Shown: positions 34,938-42,393 of the stretch, one piece after another | Layout: each line of letters begins with the position of its first letter | How positions within the stretch are numbered: the first letter of the stretch is position 1 | Assembly (NCBI GenBank): GCA_900544195.1 | Contig: UQUJ01000020.1 | Location: 1 to 45,530, forward strand | Source: an uncultured Alistipes sp. | Lineage (GTDB): Bacteria > Bacteroidota > Bacteroidia > Bacteroidales > UBA932 | DNA: 45,530 nt | Direction of reading: 5' to 3' | The notes under the pieces: model-generated | What the model was told of the DNA's origin: nothing | Databases searched by the model: none | What the model saw: the letters and a program-made list of their open reading frames with translations, nothing else | Translations under genes and position numbers: made by a program

Positions 34938-34982
34938 AGAAACTGTTTTGGAACATGAAAATAATAAGTTGCTTCAGATTTT
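34938..34982 (+). repeat. Element arm overlapping the DPP11 start
   Basis: AGAAACTGTTTTGG resembles the outer arm of element copy 2. Directly after it, GGAACATGAAAATAATAAGT then TGCTTCAGATT is almost identical to the outer arm of copy 1 (4331-4362), with about two differences in 33. The ATG and first nine codons of the S46 peptidase gene lie within it. No pairing arm is visible downstream. Confidence 0.6.
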
Positions 34983-37102
34983 TCAGGAACACTCTCGGCG
35001 CGGTGGTCGCAACCTTGTCGCTGGGAATCCTTACGGAAACCACAGCCTCCGCCGATGAGGGGATGTGGCTGCCGTCACTTATCGCAGAGCGCATCGGGGA
35101 CATGCAGAGCAAAGGGTTCAAGCTCTCCGCCGAGGACATCTACAGCGTGAATCAGGCCTCTCTGAAGGATGCTGTCGTACTTTTCGGAAGCGGATGTACC
35201 GGTGAGGTCATTTCCCCCGAGGGACTGCTTCTTACCAACCATCACTGCGGCTACGGTCAGATTCAAAGGCACAGCAGCGTGGAACACGACTACCTGCGTG
35301 ACGGATTCTGGGCGATGAGCCGTGAGGAAGAGCTTCCGAACAAAGGACTCACAGTCAGCTTCCTGGAACGGATGGAGGATGTGACTTCAAGAATTCTCGA
35401 GGGATGCGCTCCTGGATTCAGCGAATCTCAAAGGGACTCCGTGGTGAAAGCCAACTCCAAAAGCCTGATAAAGGAGGTGACCACCGACGGGAAGGGACTT
35501 AAAGCCTCTGTCGAGTCGATATATTACGGCAACCAGTATTTCCTTTTCCTCTACCGCGTGTACCGCGACATCCGCCTGGTAGGAGCGCCGCCTTCGTCAA
35601 TCGGAAAGTTCGGAGGGGACACCGACAACTGGATGTGGCCGCGCCACACAGGGGACTTTTCCATCTTCCGCATCTATGCCGACAAGGACAACAATCCTGC
35701 GGAATATTCAAAGGACAACATCCCCTACACCCCCAAGAGGTTCTTCAGGATTTCTCTCGGAGGCGTCAGGGAAGGCGACTTCACATTCGTGTATGGATTC
35801 CCGGGGAAGACACAGGAGTACATCATGTCGGAAGGCGTGAGATACGTGTCGGAGATTTCCGATCCCGCGAAGATCGCCCTGAGGACAATGAGGCTCGACG
35901 CACAGAGAAAATACATGTCCCAAAGCCAGAAGGTCAGGATCCAGTACTCCTCCAAGAACGCCGGCGTGGCCAACGCGTGGAAGAAATGGCAGGGAGAGAT
36001 GAAGGGAATCAACCGCCTGGGCACTGTCGCCGCGAAGCAGGAATATGAGAGGAGATTTGCCCGCTGGGCCCAAGGGACGGAATACAGTTCCATCCTTCCG
36101 CGCCTGGATTCATTGTATAAGGCATTGGAGCCATATTCATTCGCCAAGGAATATTACAACGAGACAGCGGCCACGGTGGAGCTTTGCAGGTTCGCGGCAT
36201 CGGCGGCGAAGGAAATTGCCGGCGGCGGCAAGGAAAAGGCCGCATCCATGTCCGAGTCATTCTTCAAGGACTATTATCTTCCTATAGACAAAGAATCCTT
36301 CGTGTCCGTCATGGGCGCTTTCATCAACGATGTCCCGGAAGAGTCTCATCCTGAATATCTTAAAGAAGAGCTAAAGAAGTATGGAAGCGTAAGCGGCTGG
36401 GCGGACGCCCTGTTCGGCGGATCGCTTTTCGCTGATGCCGAAAAGGTCGCGAAGCTTGAGGCCTCGGATTCCGCCGCCATGTACGCCGACCCTGCGGTAA
36501 GGTTCGCGAATGAGTTCAGGAAATGGTACACAAGCGATGTGTATCCTTCCGAAAAGCGTCTGAGCCAGGAGATTACACTCCTTTACAGGGATTACATGAG
36601 AGGACAGATGGAGTTTGAACCTGAAAAGGCTTTCTACCCGGACGCGAACCTCACCCTGAGAGTGGCTTACGGAAGCATCGGCGGCTACTCCCCTGCGGAC
36701 GGGGCCTACTACAAGCCGCTTTCCACCCTTGAGGGAATAATGGAAAAGGACAATCCTGAGATTTTCGACTATAACATTCCTCAGAGACTGCGCGACATCT
36801 ATGCAGCGAAGGACTATGGAAGATGGGCGATCCCCGGAGCAAACGGAAGACAGACCGTCCCTGTCTGCTTCATCGCCACCAACCACACTTCAGGAGGCAA
36901 CTCGGGAAGCCCTGTAATAAATGAGGACGGCAACCTGATAGGCATCAACTTTGACCGCGTCTGGGAAGGCACGATGAGTGACATCGCCTTTGACCCGGAC
37001 TACTGCCGCAACATCTCGCTTGACATCCGCTATGTCCTGTTCACGATAGACAAGCTCGCCGGAGCCGGCCACCTGCTGGACGAGATGGTCTTCGCAAAGT
37101 AG
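34955..37102 (+). CDS. S46-family dipeptidyl-peptidase, DPP11 type
   Basis: A 715-residue secreted or periplasmic serine exopeptidase that removes dipeptides from protein fragments, feeding asaccharolytic growth. Signal peptide to about residue 32; mature start DEGMWLPSL is typical. Catalytic triad: H97 in LTNHHCGYG, D234 in HTGDFS, S650 in GGNSGSPV. R668, 18 residues after the Ser, matches Arg673 of P. gingivalis DPP11, which selects Asp/Glu at P1; DPP7 has Gly there. The sequence here reads NFDRVWEGTMSD. It ends in a typical LLDEM tail. It is monocistronic. Its first codons derive from a repeat arm (34938-34982). Confidence 0.92.
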   Translation: MKIISCFRFFRNTLGAVVATLSLGILTETTASADEGMWLPSLIAERIGDMQSKGFKLSAEDIYSVNQASLKDAVVLFGSGCTGEVISPEGLLLTNHHCGYGQIQRHSSVEHDYLRDGFWAMSREEELPNKGLTVSFLERMEDVTSRILEGCAPGFSESQRDSVVKANSKSLIKEVTTDGKGLKASVESIYYGNQYFLFLYRVYRDIRLVGAPPSSIGKFGGDTDNWMWPRHTGDFSIFRIYADKDNNPAEYSKDNIPYTPKRFFRISLGGVREGDFTFVYGFPGKTQEYIMSEGVRYVSEISDPAKIALRTMRLDAQRKYMSQSQKVRIQYSSKNAGVANAWKKWQGEMKGINRLGTVAAKQEYERRFARWAQGTEYSSILPRLDSLYKALEPYSFAKEYYNETAATVELCRFAASAAKEIAGGGKEKAASMSESFFKDYYLPIDKESFVSVMGAFINDVPEESHPEYLKEELKKYGSVSGWADALFGGSLFADAEKVAKLEASDSAAMYADPAVRFANEFRKWYTSDVYPSEKRLSQEITLLYRDYMRGQMEFEPEKAFYPDANLTLRVAYGSIGGYSPADGAYYKPLSTLEGIMEKDNPEIFDYNIPQRLRDIYAAKDYGRWAIPGANGRQTVPVCFIATNHTSGGNSGSPVINEDGNLIGINFDRVWEGTMSDIAFDPDYCRNISLDIRYVLFTIDKLAGAGHLLDEMVFAK

Positions 37103-37128
37103 AGGGACGGACCCTATCAGTGAACAGT

Positions 37129-37770
37129 TTATCGAATATACCCATGCCTTATCAGGTCTTCTCTTGATCTGACGGGGAATGTGTAACCGTCACGGAGCAG
37201 GAACAAGTTGTCTGAAACCTGAATGATCGCTTCGTACAAATGGTCAGATACGATGATCCCTTTATTTGCTTTCTCCTCCCGGATCAGCGACTGCATCTTC
37301 TCGACATGAATAGGGGCGATGTTGGAGAAAGGTTCGTCCAGGATGCAGAAATCAGAGGGTGACTTGATGATGATGAACATTTCAGCGACACGAGCCTCGC
37401 CACCCGATAATTCCCGAAACTGTTTCTTCTGAAAGGTATGGAACTTGGGATCAAACGACACCAAGCCGTCATATTCAACATCATACAGTCTGAAGGCTTC
37501 GTCCAAGGTCATCCTCGGCGGCATGAAGAGATTCTGCGGAAGGTACTTGACCCTGTCGCCGATATGCCCATAGTCAGTACTTTGCTCATCGTTGAACCTC
37601 ACGAAGATGTTCTGTGGCTTTATGCCTCCCATAATACATTTGAACAGGCACGATTTTCCCGTACCGTTCCTCCCCAGGACACCCGTCACCTTGCCGCGTT
37701 CCGATGTGACGAAAGCGCTTTGAAGCACCGTTAGTTTTCCGAATTCAAGGTGCACGCTGTCAACAAGCAT
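37129..37770 (-). CDS. ABC transporter ATP-binding protein
   Basis: About 213 residues: Walker A GRNGTGKS (33-40), Q-loop LPQNLFMPP, signature LSGGE, Walker B FCILDEP, H-loop SDH. The last gene of a three-gene minus-strand set. I start at the ATG at 37770 (MLVDSVHLEF), 10 bp past the stop of the permease-like gene; a TTG at 37803 and ATG at 37794 are less likely. Its only membrane partner in the cluster is the 114-residue protein upstream. The absence of a full-size permease suggests a small dimeric transporter or a regulatory ATPase. Confidence 0.88.
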   Translation of the reverse strand: MLVDSVHLEFGKLTVLQSAFVTSERGKVTGVLGRNGTGKSCLFKCIMGGIKPQNIFVRFNDEQSTDYGHIGDRVKYLPQNLFMPPRMTLDEAFRLYDVEYDGLVSFDPKFHTFQKKQFRELSGGEARVAEMFIIIKSPSDFCILDEPFSNIAPIHVEKMQSLIREEKANKGIIVSDHLYEAIIQVSDNLFLLRDGYTFPVRSREDLIRHGYIR

Positions 37771-37780
37771 TCTATTTATC

Positions 37781-38125
37781 CTATCTGATGACATTGCCAA
37801 CACATATTGAAAAGGTTAATAGCGCGACGAAGACCACGAAGTCAACAACAAACGGAATAGAATAATATTCAGTTCTGCTGATCCCCAGATTCAGATAGAA
37901 ATAGATGGTCTGCCCTCTCTGGAAGGACTTGAACAAATACCAGATGACAGGGATAAACAGCAGCTTCAGCAGAACGAATGTGGGAGTCAAGGTAGGATCA
38001 AAGACGCACAGTCCGGCAGCGGTGAATGAATATGCCGCTGACACAAGGTACACCGCTTTGGCATACCGGGCCGACAACTTGATTTTCCGGAAGATATTCA
38101 TAGATCCATCAATAAAGTTACGCAT
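37781..38125 (-). CDS. Small membrane protein, putative mini-permease of the ABC cassette
   Basis: 114 residues from the ATG at 38125 (MRNFIDGSMNIF); ATG and the stop of the upstream gene overlap as ATGCGTAA. Three hydrophobic segments: about 24-42, 48-68 and 89-111. Between the last two, YFYLNLGISRTEYYSIPF resembles the cytosolic coupling region of ABC-2 type permeases, where a helix contacts the ATPase. No named family recognised. The frame extends further upstream but that part lies over the neighbouring gene in another frame and is not real coding. Confidence 0.65.
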   Translation of the reverse strand: MRNFIDGSMNIFRKIKLSARYAKAVYLVSAAYSFTAAGLCVFDPTLTPTFVLLKLLFIPVIWYLFKSFQRGQTIYFYLNLGISRTEYYSIPFVVDFVVFVALLTFSICVGNVIR

Positions 38126-38477
38126 AGGCATCAAAACGACCGTCGTCATCCGGATAGTCATCTTCATCAGAATCCACATCCTCGTCATCAGCATCAAAGG
38201 CAGGAATATGGACTTTCTCCATTTCAGACGCGTATTTTGTGAGACATCCTTCTGTGTAAGCAGCGACGGCATCCGACTGTCCTTGGGCATACGCCTTCTG
38301 AAGATACTCAAAAGCGCGGTCTACCCAATCCTCCTCCGGACGTACCACATACAAATATCGTCCTAAACCATATCGGGCATCCCGGTCTTCCCCCTCCGCC
38401 ATCTGACGGATTCTGTCAATCGTCGGCCCGTCCAACTTTAACAATTTGTAACGAATCTGGAAATCTTCTTTATTCAT
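38118..38477 (-). CDS. Small Sel1-repeat-like acidic protein
   Basis: 119 residues from the ATG at 38477 (MNKEDFQIRYKLL). The middle (about 28-85) has Sel1/TPR-type phrases: DARYGLGRYL and RAFEYLQKAYAQGQSDAVAAY. The C-terminal 25 residues are strongly acidic (DADDEDVDSDEDDYPDDD). No signal peptide. It overlaps the mini-permease gene by 8 bp and is the first of the three-gene set, so it may be an adaptor or regulator of the transporter. I do not recognise an exact family. Confidence 0.6.
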   Translation of the reverse strand: MNKEDFQIRYKLLKLDGPTIDRIRQMAEGEDRDARYGLGRYLYVVRPEEDWVDRAFEYLQKAYAQGQSDAVAAYTEGCLTKYASEMEKVHIPAFDADDEDVDSDEDDYPDDDGRFDAYA

Positions 38478-38483
38478 AGTCAA

Positions 38484-38726
38484 TCGAAAAATACTCTTGG
38501 GTTAATCTCGGCCGGCGTTCGCCATTCAGTTCCTCATTCCGCAAGCAAGGTTTTCTTCTTGCTCCACTTAAACGATTACTTTTTCAAATGCCGCCGCCAA
38601 TTCTATCGGATCCACTTTCAACTACTTTCTGCCATTCATTATCAATCATCCGCAAATTTAAGAGTTTTCGGGGAATAACCCATACATTCACCGAACACTG
38701 CGAGATATACTCCAGTCCGTATTTGA
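38484..38726. other. Gene-free stretch upstream of the ABC cassette
   Basis: Contains a possible hairpin GCAAGCAAGG..CTTCTTGC (about 38539-38564). From about 38588 the sequence may be the decayed 5' part of the recombinase remnant that follows. No promoter box was identified for the ABC cassette. Confidence 0.4.
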
Positions 38727-39074
38727 AGAGGCTTTTGGCTCTTCTGTCATGATGATCCGCGACCTTGCAAACATTGGCCAGCTTACCTCTACCGGAATGC
38801 GAGTCGGAGAACTCGTCGGAATGAACCGCAAGGATCTGAATTTCCACGAACGCCAATGCATAGTTTTCGGAAAAGGCTAAAAAGAGCGTGAAGTGTATTT
38901 CAATGCCAGAATCTAGATTCACCCACACAAATTCCGTCGTACCCCCGCCACTATGGCAATAGATAAAGACAGACGAACTAAGACCAAGGACGACCTCTTT
39001 ACACACTTATCACTTTGGGTGGCGGAGAAAAGCCTCATACGATTGAGCGCGTCTACAACAATCTAGCGAAATAG
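38727..39074 (+). pseudogene. Decayed tyrosine recombinase (phage-type integrase)
   Basis: Plus-strand fragments match a XerD-like integrase: RDLANIGQLTSTGMRVGELV, GMNRKDLNFHERQCIVFGKG, a stop, KEREVYFNA, another stop, HPHKFRRTPATMAIDK, and in another frame TLGGGEKPHTIERVYNNLAK. The catalytic Arg lies in TGMRVGE and the HxxR-like block is partly kept. In-frame stops, a frameshift and loss of the middle show it is dead. The HKFRRT block precedes a LFVTL-like block that normally comes earlier, so the order may be scrambled. It ends one base before the hipT stop codon. Confidence 0.75.
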
Positions 39075-40079
39075 TTACTCGGACTCTCTGACAAACCTCG
39101 CAATCCTCTCATTTACAATTCTGATGTATTTTCTTTTCAGCTTATCAGGAAGGAAACTTCTGTCTATCAACTCAAGAGATTTCTCAGGAAGACTTACATA
39201 TTTATCAAGTATTTTCTTTGCACGTAGCTTCACAATTTCTATCCTTTCTGCGAATCTTTCGAAATCCAAACGGCAAGGATGACCGGTCTGCGCATAGACA
39301 TCACTCTTAATGATATTTGGAGACAGACCACCATCGAGACCCAGGTCATCCCCGTTCACATGAAGGCTGGTATTGAGAAGGTCGTAGGCAGGCGCAAGAC
39401 GGTAATCCTCACCTTGGAGGATAAGTGAAAAGTTCTTCAGATGATCATCTCCGTTTGCGTATATGTAGTTGAACACTACAAGCTCAAAGAATCTCTCCAT
39501 ATCAACCATCCAAGCGGACACATTCTCTCTTATTGCAACTGCGATATCTTCGAAACATCCTGCATATTTGAATCCCTCGCCATCATTCTGTTCATTCCTG
39601 CCTGCCACAGCCGCAAAATCCTCCATAGCCAGTTTGTTCCCATCCGGCAAAACATCAAAGCGTTTTGTGATATATACCCTCTGTCCATTCTCAGTGAAAC
39701 ACAAACCGTTAGCGGCAGTGACAATGCCATATACCTGAGAAGCAATCTGCATCGTAAGGTTCTCATTTACCGGGATGAACTTGCGATCTAAAAGCGTAGG
39801 GTCCCAAGGTGCAGGTTTAAGGATATAGGTAGAGCGCTCGTCATCATTGATTATGCGTATCTGACCATCATCAATGATTGCAGGAAATTTTTCCTGGACA
39901 CCGGACACTGAGATTCTTTTCATGGCTTCCACGATTTCTCCGGTATTTCGGAATTCATCTATGTTGAAGTTCAGTACATGGCTGACACGCTTCCCGTCGA
40001 ACAGAAGCTTTATCGCCTTTGGACAATATGTAGTATATCCATCCTTAAGAAGGGATGGGCAGTTATGCAATTCCATCAT
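39075..40079 (-). CDS. hipT: HipT-like serine/threonine kinase toxin
   Basis: A 334-residue HipA-fold kinase lacking the N-terminal subdomain, which is encoded separately upstream. The regulatory Gly-rich loop reads SVSGVQ with S57 and S59, the same positions as the autophosphorylated serines of E. coli O127 HipT. ATP-binding K88 is in YILKP; catalytic D211 in NGDDHLKN; metal-binding D233 in LAPAYDLLN. The length equals that of E. coli HipT (335). In that system the kinase phosphorylates tryptophanyl-tRNA synthetase; the target here is unknown. The start overlaps the hipS stop (ATGA). Confidence 0.88.
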   Translation of the reverse strand: MMELHNCPSLLKDGYTTYCPKAIKLLFDGKRVSHVLNFNIDEFRNTGEIVEAMKRISVSGVQEKFPAIIDDGQIRIINDDERSTYILKPAPWDPTLLDRKFIPVNENLTMQIASQVYGIVTAANGLCFTENGQRVYITKRFDVLPDGNKLAMEDFAAVAGRNEQNDGEGFKYAGCFEDIAVAIRENVSAWMVDMERFFELVVFNYIYANGDDHLKNFSLILQGEDYRLAPAYDLLNTSLHVNGDDLGLDGGLSPNIIKSDVYAQTGHPCRLDFERFAERIEIVKLRAKKILDKYVSLPEKSLELIDRSFLPDKLKRKYIRIVNERIARFVRESE

Positions 40080-40402
40080 TTCTCTACTGTTTTAACATTG
40101 ACGGCCCCTATGAAATCTCTATCTGCCATAGCCATAAGCATACCGAAGAAATCTTTTTCATCGATTCTAAATAATCGACAGATAATTTTTCTATTGGCCC
40201 CTTCGGGCAACATATTTGAAAACAAAGGAAACAGATGCTCAGACTCGTATGCCTTTACCCTTTTCGGAAGAGTAACTGATATTGGCGGCATGCTGGTTGC
40301 CAGATATTCAGGATAGTAGCTGAATGAATATCCTTTGCCAGGGCGGATCTCTGTCAACAATCCAGCCCTATGGTTGTTCATATAAACTTCCAACTGTCTC
40401 AT
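40076..40402 (-). CDS. hipS: HipS-like protein (HipA N-terminal subdomain)
   Basis: 108 residues equal to the N-terminal subdomain-1 of HipA as a separate protein: LEVYMNNHRAGLLTE, FSYYPEYLA, MPPISVTLPKR, LFPLFSNMLPEGANR. In HipBST systems this small protein is the antitoxin that binds the kinase. The length fits E. coli HipS (about 105). It overlaps hipT by 4 bp and lies 18 bp after hipB, so all three are co-transcribed and translated in order hipB-hipS-hipT. Confidence 0.85.
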   Translation of the reverse strand: MRQLEVYMNNHRAGLLTEIRPGKGYSFSYYPEYLATSMPPISVTLPKRVKAYESEHLFPLFSNMLPEGANRKIICRLFRIDEKDFFGMLMAMADRDFIGAVNVKTVEK

Positions 40403-40420
40403 AAACGGTAATACTGGTTA

Positions 40421-40621
40421 TCAAATCTTCTGACGCACACGGTACACTATTTCCATACCAAGTACATCAAGCAACTTTGAGATGGTTGACAGTGACGGGT
40501 TTGCAAGCCCGCGCTCTATATCCTTCACTGTCGGGAGACTGATGCCCGACATTTCAGCAAGATCCTGCTGTGATATGCCAAGCACCTTCCTGCGGGCTTT
40601 AATCACTTCTCGTAAGCTCAT
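40421..40621 (-). CDS. hipB: HipB-like XRE-family transcriptional regulator
   Basis: 66 residues, nearly all helix-turn-helix: LGISQQDLAEMSGISLPTVK (about 14-33) followed by DIERGLANPSLSTISKLLDVLGM. It probably represses its own operon through the palindromes at 40685-40761. It is shorter than E. coli HipB (88-109) and lacks an extended C-terminal tail. Confidence 0.85.
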   Translation of the reverse strand: MSLREVIKARRKVLGISQQDLAEMSGISLPTVKDIERGLANPSLSTISKLLDVLGMEIVYRVRQKI

Positions 40622-40684
40622 AAGTCTAATCTATTATACTTTTCTGCGAATATAGTAAATTTCCCCACAATATGTACGATAAAA

Positions 40685-40761
40685 GTGTATTATATCATAC
40701 ATTTTGCATCATTAGCTCTTGAATACTCAATCCAACGGCAAGAAAGTATAATATAATACAC
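40685..40761. promoter_or_regulatory. Operator-like inverted repeats upstream of hipBST
   Basis: GTGTATTATATCATAC (40685-40700) and GTATAATATAATACAC (40746-40761) are near reverse complements of each other (14 of 16), and each is itself close to a palindrome. A further half-site TATTATAC lies at 40632-40639 next to the hipB start. Their place between hipB and the divergent protease gene suits HipB binding and possibly control of both sides. Confidence 0.55.
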
Positions 40762-40833
40762 CCTCGTCGGTTTGGTACGAAAAAGAAAATGCGCGATTAT
40801 TTCGGTTTTACCTCTGATTCCGGCAAAAAGCGT

Positions 40834-40841
40834 TATCTTTG
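40834..40841 (+). promoter_or_regulatory. -7 box before the aspartic-protease gene
   Basis: A perfect TATCTTTG, 9 bp before the ATG at 40851, giving a very short leader. No TTG at the usual distance upstream was seen. Confidence 0.55.
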
Positions 40842-40850
40842 TAATTAACA

Positions 40851-42152
40851 ATGATGAATCTAAGTATGGGAACTGTAACTAGGCTTTTGTTTCTCCTTAT
40901 CGCCTTTATGCTCGGATATAATCCGGCTTATTCACAAACACAGGCAGATGTCAGACTGGGGGAAATCCTTAATAGTGGTGATCTGTTTCTACTGAAAAAT
41001 GAGTATCCGGATCTGAAAGACTCCGTAAGTGTGAAGATGCTTGATTTTATAGCGGAGGCTCAGCTTGGTATCGGTTTCAACAAATTGGAAAATGCCGCTG
41101 TAGCTCTCGACAGTTTATTGACGTATCACCAAAATGAACTTGGAGCAGAAACATCAATAGACCTGGCTGCTTTGCAGGGCCTGAACTATTTGAATTCAGG
41201 CCTATATGCACAAGCAGGAAAAGTGGGAGAGAATCTGGTCAATGCATTGAAAGGGTCCGTGCCGTTTGAATCTCTTTATAGTTTCGTATTCATAGAAAAA
41301 GTAGGTAAAGCACTTGCCAATGTGCCTAAACCCTATCTTGAGCGGCCAAATCGGGACATTTCAGTTCCGTTAAGTATGGGAACTGTGGGAAGAGGCAAGC
41401 ACATTTATATTCCTGTGGAAGTAAATGGCACGACGAGAAACTATGTATTCGACACAGGCTGCCCTTTTGGCAATTTCGTCTCGGAGAAATACGCGGAAGA
41501 GGTCGGTCTGGAGATTGTGGCAGATTCAATTCCCATGTCAGGTATGAAAATAGGTTTTGTGAAACTTGCTACGGCAAAGTCAATGAAAATAGGTGAACTG
41601 GTGTATCATAATCCTGTTTTCATGGTCGCTCCTCCAGATCGTGAAGTGGATTCCGTATTTACGTTTGACGGAGTGCTCGGCTACCATTTTATCCGGGACG
41701 CAAAGGAAATAATCATTGACAATGAAAACGGCAGATTCATTTTTCCGCAGAAAGCATCTGATGGAGAACCAAATATGTTTCTGTCATCAAACACGCCTCA
41801 TGTGAGAATCAGCTACAATGAACAGCCATTCGATTTGATTTTTGACACAGGAAATGTAAAGTCTGATCTGGGAAGCAAATTCGCAAAAACATTCACTGAC
41901 ACCATTGAGGGGCTTACTGAACAGGCAACCTCCCGTGGAGGCTTTGGCGGAATAGCGCAGGCAAAAGTAGTCGTATTGCCTGAATTTCATTTCGAGATAG
42001 CAGATGTCCCTGCTACATTATACGATACGGAAGTCATTGAAAATATCGACTCCGCCAGCCAATTGTTTTCAGGTTCATTGGGAGTTGATTTTGTACTGTC
42101 ATTCAAACGGCTGGCCATCAACTATCAGAACATGTTTGTGCATGGAAATTGA
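40851..42152 (+). CDS. Secreted retropepsin-like aspartic protease with two DTG sites
   Basis: 433 residues: signal peptide (about 10-29), an alpha-helical, TPR-like N-terminal region (about 30-165), then two aspartyl-protease lobes. Active-site triads: YVFDTGCPFG (D201) and LIFDTGNVKS (D332), so the lobes may pair within one chain as in pepsins rather than dimerise. Later strands VLGYHFIRDAKEIIID and SLGVDFVLSFKRLAINY match Asp_protease_2. Substrate unknown. The promoter is divergent from hipBST. It has few GAATAT motifs. Confidence 0.8.
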   Translation: MMNLSMGTVTRLLFLLIAFMLGYNPAYSQTQADVRLGEILNSGDLFLLKNEYPDLKDSVSVKMLDFIAEAQLGIGFNKLENAAVALDSLLTYHQNELGAETSIDLAALQGLNYLNSGLYAQAGKVGENLVNALKGSVPFESLYSFVFIEKVGKALANVPKPYLERPNRDISVPLSMGTVGRGKHIYIPVEVNGTTRNYVFDTGCPFGNFVSEKYAEEVGLEIVADSIPMSGMKIGFVKLATAKSMKIGELVYHNPVFMVAPPDREVDSVFTFDGVLGYHFIRDAKEIIIDNENGRFIFPQKASDGEPNMFLSSNTPHVRISYNEQPFDLIFDTGNVKSDLGSKFAKTFTDTIEGLTEQATSRGGFGGIAQAKVVVLPEFHFEIADVPATLYDTEVIENIDSASQLFSGSLGVDFVLSFKRLAINYQNMFVHGN

Positions 42153-42233
42153 GTTTCCGACAGAGGTCACTACAAAATTCCCGATTTCATGCCGTGAAAA
42201 TACATAATTTTTCCTAAAAAAATTTTGTATGTG

Positions 42234-42344
42234 CTTGATTTTTCTTACCTCCGTGCAGAACAGGAATTCGGACATATTGCACGGGAGGCCGTCAAGCTCT
42301 CCGGAAAGGATGACGTCACTGTCATTAAAGTAGTGACGAAGTAA
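42234..42344 (+). pseudogene. Possible 3' stub of an unknown gene
   Basis: About 36 codons without a start read RAEQEFGHIAREAVKLSG, then DDVTVIKVVTK and a stop. The phrase looks like a genuine protein C-terminus. It may be the end of a deleted gene between the protease and the terminator. Too short to identify; chance cannot be excluded. Confidence 0.25.
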
Positions 42345-42346
42345 GA

Positions 42347-42386
42347 GAAAATAGGGACAAGCCATTTCCGGCCTATCCCTATTTTC
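42347..42386. terminator. Bidirectional terminator hairpin
   Basis: GAAAATAGGGACAAGCC pairs with GGCCTATCCCTATTTTC around ATTTCC (15 of 17 pairs), flanked by A- and T-runs on either side. It lies between the plus-strand stub/protease unit and the minus-strand secreted-protein pseudogene and suits both. Confidence 0.7.
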
Positions 42387-42393
42387 AGTCATC

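Noticed and set aside
38126..38311. N-terminal extension of the mini-permease
   Set aside because: It lies out of frame over the Sel1-like gene and reads as Met-rich nonsense; ATG at 38125 with the ATGCGTAA overlap is the likely start.
38584..39006. Minus-strand open frame of 140 codons opposite the recombinase remnant
   Set aside because: It is the antisense of recognisable integrase blocks.
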